Below, in pieces: positions 1 to 12,638 of a stretch of 64,000 bases of DNA. Both the position numbers and the translations under genes were made by a program. How positions within the stretch are numbered: position 1 is the stretch's first letter; each line of letters starts with the position of its first letter. The notes beneath the pieces are model-generated. The model was not told the origin of the DNA. It was given only the letters and a program-made list of their open reading frames with translations, and made no database searches. Source of the stretch: Paramecium octaurelia (lineage: Eukaryota > Ciliophora > Oligohymenophorea > Peniculida > Parameciidae); the NCBI GenBank assembly GCA_905182995.1, contig CAJJDP010000106.1, positions 194,036 through 258,035 on the forward strand, in the 5' to 3' direction.

Positions 1-863
1 TCGTTGTTTGGGGCATATCCGATTTTTGATAAGCAAAATCAAAATGTGCTGTTCTTAAATCTAATAAGACTTCTTTATTGACTCGAATGACTTCTTTATT
101 CTATTATCCTTAGAAGGCATCTTTATTCTGTGAACTCTTGACTGTAGGATCTTCACCCAAGACAAGATGAGACTCTTTGAGAAATTTCTCCAGATTTCCT
201 TTAACATTGAGTTTTGGATTCTATTATCCATCATGATATCGAGTGTAATGAGTAGAGTAATCTATTGGATTCTAAGATGACCGATAATTGATACATTTCC
301 AATACTGATGTTAGTCTTACGGATATCAGGAGCATGATATTCTTCCTTTTCCACTTTGTATTCTTTGTTTGTATCTTGATATGTTGTGGTAAAGTAAGTT
401 TTCAGATCCCCAAAATCATGATGGTGTTTACGAATATTTACTTATTGTTTTTTTTGAATATCCAACGGTTAATTCTTATATTATTAGTATTCAGTCTCAC
501 TAGGCACACTGTGGAATCCCAATTTAAAATGATGATTACGTAGATCTTTCTAGGTTTCCTCAGACAGTTGTGCTTTTTATGATTCTTTTGGATTAAATGA
601 TAATTTTGCAATAGATTAATAATTGACATTGTCTTCTCCCAATTCAAAGTGTGCTTTTCGAGGATTTGAGATGTATGCTTCAAAATGTTTAGCTTCTTCA
701 GTTGCTGGCAAAACCTTATCTGGTTTTTTGGCAGTGTAATCATCCAAGTAGTTCGTGCTGCCAGAAGCTAATTAGTAATGAAATTGATTATACATTTATC
801 AAAACCAACTGCAAAGTGAGCCATCCTAAAATCATTCATTTGCTTCTTGATATTGCTACTCAT
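1..863 (-). CDS. HFxLG-repeat protein, probably ciliary (3' end outside window)
   Basis: Starts at the ATG at 863..861 and runs off the left edge; about 271 residues are visible. Two introns (793..768, 26 nt; 294..272, 23 nt) restore one frame. The protein is built from degenerate repeats of roughly 40-60 residues with a core like AHFAVGF, AHFELGE, HHFKLGF, SHLVLGE and AHFDFAY, each followed by a Tyr- or Thr-containing tail. No membrane segment or signal peptide is seen. From memory, short repeats of this kind occur in flagellar and axonemal proteins of protists, so a microtubule-associated ciliary role is plausible. That is inference, because the repeat is short and I cannot search. The repeat pattern itself is clearly visible. 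Confidence 0.75.
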
Positions 864-921
864 TTATATTAAAGTTAGAGAATAATTATTATATATTAAA
901 TTTATATTTGTTGTTTTAATA

Positions 922-1863
922 ATGTCTCATTAAGTTTGTCCAACTAGTGCTTCAGCAGCTTAAGGCACATCATCGACAGAGGCTTGTTATTCTGAACTTT
1001 ATGTTTCAGTTTATTGAATTTAAGGAGTTTCAGATTATTATTCTTATGATTATTATTATTATTCTTATTATTAAGCATCAACTTCTACTTATTATTATTA
1101 TTCTTAAACTTATTCTTATACTTACTCTGTTTATTATACTTATTATTCTTATTAGACTTAGTCAACGTTCACTTGTTATTCTTATTAGACTTATGGTGCT
1201 TCAATTTATTCTTATACTTCTTAGGCCATTTGTGGTTAAGTTACAGTGGTCTCATCACCTAATCAATCAATATTGAGAATAATACTTGATGCATTATCGG
1301 ATCCAGCCAATGATTATGATGGTTTTGCAATGAATACATCTTTTTATGTGTCAGCCATAACAAGTGGTTCTGTTAAACACTTTTCACTTGTCAAGAAAGC
1401 TACTTATTCATTTCTAGTAGAGTCTAAGGTAGTGAATTGTTATCTAAATTAAATTAGATGATGTTACCCAATTGGGACATAAATGGAGAAGACTGGGATT
1501 TAGAAGTTCATGGCATCCTCACCCTTGCATACTTTTCCTGATGTGCCTTTGAAATCGCATGCAGAGTAAAGTACAACACAATCTCCAGTGGCAGGTAAAT
1601 CTTTTTCATATTAAGCAGCCAAAAAGACTTAAGATTGATCAGCACTATTTAAGGATGATTAGTTTTCATCTTCATAATTGAATCCAGATTCATATTGTTT
1701 GGCAGGTTCTGAATTTCTAGCTAGTTCCTCCTCTGTAAACAATGAAGATTATTGGGCGAAGACTGTGATTTACATGTATGGTTTTTCCTCATCCTCCAAC
1801 AATACAGCTGGTTCGTCTAAAAACTTGACTGCCTTGATAGCAACAATCAGCAATAAAATGTGA
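922..1863 (+). pseudogene. Tyr/Ser-rich open frame broken by three in-frame TGAs
   Basis: From an ATG at 922 a single frame is open to a TGA at 1861, apart from three in-frame TGAs at 1015, 1459 and 1636. The first third is a low-complexity tract of TAT/TCT/ACT codons (Tyr, Ser, Thr) lying between about 1030 and 1230. The rest looks like ordinary coding sequence (a stretch such as DPANDYDGF, then a Ser-rich end). I could not find GT...AG introns of multiple-of-three length that remove the three stops cleanly. It may be a decayed gene, or a gene whose true exon structure I have missed. No known domain was recognised. Confidence 0.35.
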
Positions 1864-2396
1864 GATGCACGCATATTTATATATAATATTAAAAACGAAT
1901 TAAACAATTTATAATAATTCAATTTGTACCTCCTACTTTGTAATCATCTTGGATATATATAAATATGAATAATTATAACTATCCTTCTACTCCAAAGACT
2001 TCCTTTATTTCCATTTCTCTCTACTCCTTAATACTAGTAAGGATTCTTCTCTGGTTTATTGAATGACATTCTTGATTATGCATTGATATTTCAATCTTTT
2101 AGTCTTTTCATAATTTATATCCAATAACTAGTAATTCATTAGTACTTTGATAATGTCTCCGTAATCAACGTTACAAAATCCACCTCATTATTTAGGAAGG
2201 TCATATGGATGAATATCAAGATATAATCTATTTGTCCAAATAATTAAATCTTTGAATATTTTTTGATATGCAATTCCAAATAGACACCATCCTTATTAAA
2301 CAGTCACTTCCTAAATTAAAGATATCATTCTTGAGTCTGAATCTGAACATTAATAATTTATTATTTAAACTTAAAATTACAATATAGTTTTATTTA
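1864..2396. other. Unresolved stretch, open on both strands
   Basis: About 530 bp lie between the Tyr/Ser-rich locus and the SmD3 gene. Frames of 100 codons or more are open on both strands when TAA/TAG are read as Gln. On the minus strand, frames around 2390-2190 and 2190-1880 have coding-like composition (charged residues, one possible 18-nt intron), but a TGA separates them. On the plus strand an ATG at about 1964 begins a short plausible N-terminus that soon needs a frame change. I could not build a convincing gene on either strand. Confidence 0.3.
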
Positions 2397-2819
2397 TCAT
2401 TTCTTCTACTACTCCAAACCCTACTTGATACGAGGTACCAACTCCTCTATTATTAAAATATGATGAGAATCCCGTACCTCTCACTTGTCTTGCCTTCTCT
2501 CTTATTTACTGCATGTTCTTGCTCTTGGCATTCGCTCTTATCTTCTTGAACATAGGCGCATATTTGAACACATCCGGAATCACAACAAATCTAATCTAAC
2601 TGCCTCTCAAATAGACCTATTCTAATGACATTGGTCTTCCATCTCGAGTGACCATCTACACTTCATCCAATCGGACATTCATTGTATCCTCGCAATAATA
2701 CTTGTGGTTACTTCAGCTTCTGCCATGTATCCAGTGAACATCTCGCCTGTTTTGAGTTCGACTGTTACTATGTGATGAACTGCCTCATGCATGATTTTGA
2801 GAGGGACACCCAAAGACAT
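2397..2819 (-). CDS. Small nuclear ribonucleoprotein SmD3
   Basis: SmD3 is one of seven Sm proteins that form the ring on spliceosomal snRNAs in the nucleus. The ATG at 2819..2817 gives MSLGVPLKIMHEA, close to the conserved SmD3 start, followed by TGEMFTGYM, the Sm1 core and the Sm2 motif LRGSQIRFVVIPD. A 23-nt intron (2711..2689) falls between the residues equivalent to E and D of the EAEDNMN block. A second, 19-nt intron (2424..2406) is proposed because it gives a length of 126 residues ending in a basic KK. Without it the frame would run on into unrelated sequence. The C-terminus is Gly/Arg-poor compared with animal SmD3. Family assignment is secure; the last exon is less so. Confidence 0.88.
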
Positions 2820-2895
2820 TTAATTATATAATATTTAATATTAGTATAAATTTACTTTTATATATATATAAATAAATAAAAAGATTTAAAGAGAG

Positions 2896-3299
2896 ATGGA
2901 CAACAAGAAATCGTTATACGATAGATTTGGAGGTGATCAACAAGTGTCTGAATTGATCGATTAATTCTATTACAAAGTCCTGTTTGATAAGTTGTTAAGG
3001 GACAAGTTCTTGAAAGCTGATATGAGTCGTGTTAGATATCAATAGAAGAGATTCTTTTCTCAAATGATGGGCGACAAGAATACTTAGTACACTGGCAAGT
3101 ATGTATAATCTAAGAACTCATTAGAGATTTGGTGGAAGTTCATAAAGGCTTGAATATTACAAATTAGCAGTTTGATAAATTTAAAGTGCACCTCAAAAAC
3201 ATCGCTCAGGACATGGAAGTAAGTGGAGCTGATTTAGAAGAGTTACTCGATCACGTTGAAAAACACAGAGATCAAATAGTATTTAATAAAGCAGCATGA
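2896..3299 (+). CDS. Truncated (2/2) haemoglobin
   Basis: A single-domain globin of 125 residues, the usual length for group I truncated haemoglobins, which bind haem and O2 or NO in ciliates. The start MDNKKSLYDRFGG has the typical LYxRxGG opening. YQQKRFF supplies the distal E-helix region, and VEVHKGLNI contains the proximal (F8) histidine in its usual setting. One 26-nt intron (3099..3124) joins YTGK to DLVEVH. There is no targeting sequence, so it is probably cytosolic. It lies 76 bp downstream of the divergently transcribed SmD3 start. Paramecium haemoglobins of this class are well known, and nothing here departs from the family. Confidence 0.93.
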
Positions 3300-3369
3300 T
3301 TGAAAAACATGACAAGATAAGTATAAATAAACCAATTCATAATTCTACTTTATTATACATATCCATTAA

Positions 3370-4526
3370 TCATATAAGCGTCTAAGCTTTGAGTGTTTTA
3401 GCTATATTGTAATTGTATCTCCCCAATCTGTAAGTTGTCACTTGCTCACACCTTATAGATTAATAACCATCTGAATCAACCAATGATGTTTCTACATTCT
3501 GGCAACCTCATTTCTGGTTCATCCATTCAAGAGATCTCTTTGTAAATTAATCCCGAACATGATACCTTCCTACGAAGTTATTATCTTCTTTAAAAAAATA
3601 ACGTACTAAATTTGTAGTTTAATTACTGCAGCACCTATTTTTTTCGAGGAATTCATTTTCGTTCTGAAGATCTTCAGCAGCCCTATAAATTCTGAAGTGC
3701 AGAACTACTTATTTGAGGTTTAAGATATAACAGTTTCTGAATAGCAGAAATTAGCCAATCAAATAGAAGTTAATCAGCTCTGAATTAGAACATTATTTTA
3801 TTTGATATCTCTATGTTACACTCTCCCAGAATTTATATGAGATATTGCCGTTAGAAGATTGAAAATAAATTAGGCGATCAAAATCTGTTTAAAATTTCCA
3901 AAATTCTCTTCTATCCTAACCCTCCGTATGATTCTATGATCACTTATTCAAATTTTATTTGACTATAAATTGAAATATTAGAATCCTTCTCATATAGTGT
4001 ATTTAAATATACCATAGGAAGGATAACCTCATAACAAGTTGTATGCATTTTCTTTTAATTAAATTAGAACTAATGATTTTTATTTTTATCTTGTCAATCA
4101 TTATAACGAATTTCTAATTATTTTGGATGCTATTTGAATAGCAATTATCATAAAAAAAGATATTATTAAATTTATCTAATTAGTATTATCTTTTTAAATA
4201 CAACAACCATTTTCTAAAATCATCTGCTAAATATCAAAGAAATATCCTCTATTAATCTCTATTTTATTCCAATTTTATTATTGGATAGAACTTCGTGAAA
4301 TAACTAATTTTATAAACCTTTTGTTATAGGAAATGCAATGGATAAGTTGATTGAATAAAATTCTTCATATTATCTCTCAGGACATATTCCAAATAGATGG
4401 GGATAAATTTGTTATATTATTTGATCAATACATCTCATGGATAAAGCACAATTGCATTGTACCTTGTTATTAAAAGGGAAGTGGAGGAGGGGGAGTATCC
4501 TATTTGCATATGGACTTAGTGTTCAT
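3370..4526 (-). pseudogene. Decayed scramblase-like locus with three in-frame TGAs
   Basis: Starting at the ATG at 4526..4524 (N-terminus Lys/Pro-rich with PPPPLPF), and removing a 29-nt intron (4462..4434), one frame of 376 codons reaches a TGA at 3372..3370. It is interrupted only by in-frame TGAs at 4236..4234, 3942..3940 and 3510..3508. The coding-like C-terminal third contains FRIYRAAEDL followed by a CC pair and RYFFKED, then a second Cys-containing block. This order (Pro-rich head, AAED, CC, later Cys) recalls phospholipid scramblases. The similarity is by eye only. Parts of other frames and the plus strand are also open, so the exon model is uncertain. The simplest reading is a pseudogene; unrecognised splicing is the alternative. 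Confidence 0.35.
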
Positions 4527-4605
4527 TTGCAACAGATAAATAGTTCTCCTAATTGAAAACATGTAATTATAAAATATTTTTATATTTGAATATTGGTGAT
4601 TAACG

Positions 4606-5024
4606 TCAACCCTTCTTGTTTTCCAAATTCTCGAACTTTACCCATGAAGATCCAGATTCAATACTTTCTAACTAAAATGCAGATATTCACACACAGTTTA
4701 CTTCATCAGCTATTTCTTCTTCTGTATGTCCACTACGTAAAACTGATGTCCAAAAGTTTAGCCACTCCTCTTCGGATATTGTACCACTATTGTCAGTATC
4801 TACTGACTTAAATAATTCCTCAGTATTCAATTTTGCAAAATTACTCTTCCTTCATTACCATTGACATTTATATAAATACCAATATTTTATTGTTTCTGAC
4901 TTCTCAATGGACTTTGATCCATCCACATCGAATCTTGCAAATAACTTTAGCACTCTCTCTCTCATTTATGGAGATAACTGTATTATTTACAATTCTTTAC
5001 CTCTTTCCCTTAAGTTGGACCCAT
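4606..5024 (-). CDS. Small EF-hand protein
   Basis: A 111-residue protein with at least two calcium-binding loops: FDVDGSKSIEKSE near residue 25 and DTDNSGTISEEE near residue 63, both with Asp at position 1, Gly at 6 and an acidic position 12. Three introns (5000..4978, 23 nt; 4879..4850, 30 nt; 4701..4672, 30 nt) are needed. The two 30-nt introns carry in-frame TGAs if retained. The C-terminus ends in a Lys-rich ENKKG. It is a short calmodulin-like sensor by fold; the partner is unknown. It starts 26 bp from the start of the divergent K+ channel gene, so the two genes may share a promoter. That fits a calcium-related pairing but does not prove it. Confidence 0.9.
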
Positions 5025-5050
5025 TCCTTATATATTTTATAAATTTATTA

Positions 5051-8000
5051 ATGAATGACTAGGATTCTGGTTAGCACTTTCCATAGTCTCCTCAGACTCA
5101 AAATCAAATAGAAATCGCCAATAGAACATATAGCGAGATCCGTATGGAGCAGATTGTTAACGATACTGACTACTTGTATCAATCCATGATCGATGATAAT
5201 CAATACTCTAGGGTCAAGGTTATTCCCACTATAGCTAACGAAACCATCATCTACAGAAATACTATTGATATGAAGAGATAACAACCTAATATATTTTAAA
5301 GATGCTTTGGAGGAAAGAGATCTTCTAATAAAGTTACTATGGCCTAGATCATTGATCTTCGATAAAAAGAGTTATTTAATGATTATGTTTACGAGACTCA
5401 AAAGGATGGATTCCTTAAGCACGTCTAAAAGTACATCCATAAAATCAAAGTTCTTGAACCAGACTCTTAGTTTTACATATTTTGGTAGGTCCTAAATAGT
5501 GCCTTAGTTATGATATTTTTCTTTTAAATACCCTTCGTTTTTGCATATTAGCCACTTATAAAAGAGAAGCAATCAGAGGACTATTAGAATTTCGAAATGT
5601 ATGTATTAAATTTAGCAATTGCTATATTTATAGTTGACATTGCTCTCTCCTTCAATATTGCCTTTTACAAATAAGGGTATTTGGTGAGTGGGAGGAAACA
5701 AATAGCATTAAACTATTTAAAATCTTATCTCTTCTTAGATCTGATCCCTTTATGTTGTCTAATTGAATATCGGATATTTCTTCGTTCAGACGAGCAATTC
5801 GGGATTGAAATATTCTGCTTCCTTTTTAAAATTTACGAAGTCTTCAAAACTAGCAATATGATAGAAGAATACTTGTAATTAGAACCTTCAAAGTTGTCAA
5901 AGTATAGATTTCTAATGGTTATGCTGACCATCATATGGTTATGTCATTTATTTGCGTGTGTATTCTTTTTTATTGGAAGAAGGGAACTTAGTAAAGAAGA
6001 AGATAGTGTTTCTTGGCTAAGTGAAAGTGATTTGATTAAAATGCATGGTGGATATACTAATTTAAAATAACATATCTTTGAATTACATTTATACTCATTT
6101 TATTGGGCTGTCACTACTATGATTTCAGTTGGATATGGAGATGTGACTCCTAAAAACGCGTGGGAAGTTGTTGTTACTGTGGTGACTTAATTTATATCTT
6201 GTATAGTGTTTGCTTATTCTGTTAATGCAATTTGGGAGATGATTAACTAATAGAATGAAAATAAACAGAAATTTCAGTATTTCTTAAAACATTATTTATT
6301 CTAGAAAGTATGTTAATGCAATTGAAAGATTTATGCGAGAACATAATGTGGGTAGACAATTAAAAGCTAGAATAGCAGCCTACTTGTATCATCTATGGGA
6401 ATCTGAAAAAGCTAGGGATCACGAACTAGAATAAGCCATGATATTAAAGTTAGCTCCTGCTCTTAGAGAAGAATTAATTTATCAAACCCTAGGCAAGATG
6501 CTCAATCACAATAAATTCTTCAGTTCCTTCCAATAGGATCTCTTAATAGAGATGGCATAAGATATTTAATAGTAATACTATTCTTAAGAAGAAGTGATAT
6601 TCTAAGAAAGGGAAGAAATAGATGACTTTCCAGTCTTCTTTTTAACTAAGGGTTCAGTAGAAATATACTTGGATAGCGAGAAACGAATCAAATTGCAAAT
6701 TATGAAATCAGGCATCTTTGGAATTGTTGCCTTTATCACTGGCCATAAGAGAACCGCTTCAGCTCGTTGTTTAACTTATTCAGTTATATACAAACTCTCT
6801 AGAATCCAATTTTTAAATAGACTAGAGAAATACTCTAAGGAAAAACAAAAATTTTTTGAGATTCGACATCAAGTTCTCTTTAATAATAACTAAGTAGAAT
6901 TAAAGTGTTACATTTGCGAAAGCAAAAAGCATTTAATTACTAATTGCAAAAAGACTCTCTACATACCTGAAAAAATGTCAATTATATTGGAAACCTACAA
7001 TATTAAGAATCCCAGAAACCCAACTTACTAAAGAAGAGTAGTTAAATAATAGTTTAAAGCTCTGTCTCACATACGGGAAGTTTAGGTTAATGCAGTTGCA
7101 ATGAAGAAGTACTTCCAAAATATCACATTCACCCAAAATTCAAGTGATGAAGATATAGAGTATAGTTCGGATGTGGATGATTATGAAGAAGAGATGGAGG
7201 ATATTAAGAAGATAGTTGAGTAGGAGAAGGTAAATGCATAATTAAGAAGGAGAGGATAATGGATAGCTGATGACGATTATGAGATGAAGATTGATGAAAG
7301 TAAGGATAATTAGAGTTTAGAGTAGTTATCAGATGGATTCAGAAAGTCTTAGAATTTAATTAAGCATTCTGATGAGGAAATTAAAAAGCAATCTAATCAG
7401 AACAAAAAACAGAAATTCTCAAATTTAGTAAGATTATAAAAACTTAGGAATGTTAGAACCTATTCTATGTCCAGTCTGACTCCCATTTAAGAATAAGTGA
7501 AGAAACCCTCTCTCGTTAAAAAGGACAAGACTCCCTTAATGGCTAATAATGTTGTAGCGTAAAGGAAGAAGAGTAAATTATTATTGTAAAATGAAATCCA
7601 AGTTTGCGATAAGTCTTAATAGCTTCAATAATCAAATGAGAAGTTGGATAAAGTATAATCACCTGACAGACATGTGTATAATGAGTCTAAGAAGAGTGAA
7701 CTCATAAGAAAGATGAAATTTCTTTCGATTGCTTAGCCTAAGAATAAAGAAATTTAATCGATTTTAGATGAACTTAAGTATTTACTTCTATTTTTATGAT
7801 AGAACTTATATATAAAATAGTTAGAATTTACAAGGTAGTGTTGCAAAAGACACTGGATCTGTTTTGAAGACTGAGAAGGTTGATAATAATATTTAATAAG
7901 TTGAAACTCATTCTGATGTTGATAGTCAATTTAGCATTGATCAAATGGCTAATTTTGATGCTTTCTTTGAAGAGGAGAATCCTGAAAAAGTGATAAAGAA

Positions 8001-8067
8001 GTTCAAAAAACAAGTAAAAGAAAAACTGAAATAAAGAAGAACTACCATGATGAGACAATTTATTTGA
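5051..8067 (+). CDS. EAG/CNG-like voltage-gated K+ channel with CNBD and zinc knuckle
   Basis: A 987-residue, six-TM potassium channel of the EAG/CNBD superfamily, which is hugely expanded in Paramecium. The order is: cytosolic N-terminus (about 1-150); S1-S5 (for example IFWQVLNSALVMIFFF and LTIIWLCHLFACVFF); the pore filter SVGYGDVTP at about residue 360; a C-linker; a CNBD at about 540-595; then a CX2CX4HX4C knuckle (CYICESKKHLITNC) near 609; and a long acidic, Gln-rich tail. In the CNBD the cassette reads FGIVAFITG instead of the canonical FGE, so cyclic-nucleotide binding is doubtful. Two introns: 6277..6304 (28 nt) and 7778..7802 (25 nt). It resembles the channel at 24.8-27.2 kb in all parts. 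Confidence 0.93.
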
Positions 8068-8222
8068 AAATCAAGATCCATATTTATTTTTTATATCTTA
8101 TAATCATCTTTCATTTATATTATTCACTTGAATTTTAGAGCAATTGATTTAATTGCTATTGTTTATTTTGCAATTTATTCAATATTTTTATTATTAATTT
8201 ATAAATAAAATTTAACGTATAT

Positions 8223-9640
8223 ATGAGTTAATTAGAACCATTTGAGCATCATTATAGTATTTAATACTTGGAAGTATTCGGATGTTGTCACACAAATCGA
8301 CATATCTATTCAGAGAAAATGATTTGCAAAGATTGTGGCATCTTCTTAAATAATGTAAAATTCATCATTAACTCTTAGCCCAACACCAAAGTCTACAAAA
8401 CACTCAAAATGAAATACAATGCTTTTTTCAATCCAATTAAAGTGCTGCAAAAGATGATGGCAGAAGGTTAGCCAGCAGGACCTACCAAATCAAGATAATA
8501 ATTCATAGAATTCATTTTGACAGTGTCAGAAAGACTTAATCTCTCAATAAATACTTGCTTTCTAGCCATCGATTACACTGATGAATATTTCAATAAGGCT
8601 ACGGTCAATGAAAATCAAACTTATCTATTTGTTTCGACAGCCCTTATGTTAGCAGCAAAAGCATAAGAACTTGATGAAAGAGTTCCATTTATAAGCAAAC
8701 TTAAGAGGTATGCCTCTATGACTAATCATCCTGAAATCAGTCAATTTAGCACCCAAGATTTCAAATCTGCAGAAAAATAATTAATATAATAATTGGAATG
8801 GAAACTTCAAAGAAATACCTTATTAGATAGAATAGAAGCTCTATTATCTTTTGGTGTGATTGACGACGATGATAGTCTAGGGCAACAGCAGTAAAAAGAA
8901 AATAAGGATTCAACTCACCAACAACATATCAAACTGAGGGACTTATAAGAAAATCAGATCTTATATTATGTTAAAGAAGTAGAGAGTAAGTATGTTGAAA
9001 TAGCCTTGTAAATTATTAAAGGTAATATTACATTATATTGGTTACTTTAGATGATTAACTATATTTCCAAACTGATTAGACTATTCTAGCTTTATCCTGT
9101 GTTGCTTATCTAAGAAAAAAGGCTGGTCTTTTAAACATTTGGTCCCAGCAATTGTAAAGTCTTACTGGATTTGGTGCTTAGAAAATATCATCATCAGTTT
9201 CCTAAATTATGACTCTTATTGCCAAAAGTAAGAGTTTCAAAACTATCACAAAATTGTAGGTTAATCCTTCAGATCTATATTATGAATAGGTAAACACTCC
9301 TATCAACACTCTCACAACAGTCAATTCAAATTATCTTCAGAATAGATAATTTTAGTTTGAATAGAAAAGGCAATCCTTTGGTGACGCTCTGAATCAAAAA
9401 GTCAAAGTTCCTCTGTTTTAATCTTAATCAACTGCTCATTTTGGTGATCTTAGTAAACAACATCTATACTATAATAATGTGAATTACACTACAAATACAA
9501 ATCACTCATTTTTGAATGACAACTCTATAGGTCCTAATAATTACATTAATTACCATAGCATTCATCATAATGGAGAACTTGATAAAAAGTATGAATAAGT
9601 GCATAAAGTTGGTGTCAGTATGTTTAGATAAATGCAGTGA
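8223..9640 (+). CDS. Cyclin-domain protein
   Basis: A 462-residue protein with a cyclin box. Residues about 95-200 contain FIEFILTVSERLNLS and AALMLAAKAQELDE, the helical pattern of the first cyclin fold. A second helical fold follows after the 29-nt intron (9022..9050). The N-terminus has clustered Cys/His (CCHT...CKDCG), possibly a metal site as in some transcription cyclins (TFIIB/cyclin T/C-like). The last 150 residues are Asn/Gln/Ser-rich and disordered. It would activate a cyclin-dependent kinase. The lack of a typical mitotic MRAIL patch and the cyclin L/T-like opening favour a transcriptional cyclin, but this is inference. Confidence 0.8.
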
Positions 9641-9980
9641 CTATCTTATATTTACTAAAAAAGGATAAAATCATATATTTTTAAGTTGTATTAAAGAATT
9701 CAGACATTCTTAAATATTTAATTATAAATTATAATAGTTTTTAGAAAGACTAAATATTTTTAAATTTTATTTGTTATAATCTTCTAGATCAAAATTAAGT
9801 AAAATTTTATTACATTCTTATCTCTAAAATCTTTTTAGAATTATATATTATTGGTAACCTTTTTATTTAATTGCCATATCAGAATCAGTTGCTTGCGTGA
9901 ATATATTTTAAACGTAATTATTTATAAGGATAATATTTGCTTACTAAATTTTTCTATTTTCTTAATTATTTTTATTTGTG
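9641..9980. other. Intergenic AT-rich spacer
   Basis: About 340 bp between the cyclin stop and the m-AAA protease ATG. It is very AT-rich and contains no frame of coding character and no repeat I can see. It probably carries the cyclin 3' end and the protease promoter. Confidence 0.6.
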
Positions 9981-12451
<2,471 letters not shown>

Positions 12452-12638
12452 ATTATATATTTTATGTATATTTCTTAATAGTATTCATCAGATTTTGAAT
12501 GAGACACGGGTATGTTCTAAATATAATTATATAATTTTTGGGGATTTAAAACAGAAGTATCTTTTAAATAAATCATCATTAAAGCAGAAGATGTCAATGG
12601 TTAGATAAATTTATTATATAAAATAACCTTAAATCTAT

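Noticed and set aside
1020..1240. Plus-strand Ile/Leu-rich frame through the TAT/TCT tract
   Set aside because: It is a frame-shifted reading of a simple-sequence tract. The Tyr/Ser frame joins better to the downstream coding-like sequence.
3370..4526. Selenoprotein interpretation of the in-frame TGAs
   Set aside because: The TGAs are not in a redox-type context, there are three of them, and I could not recognise a SECIS-like element downstream. Decay is simpler.
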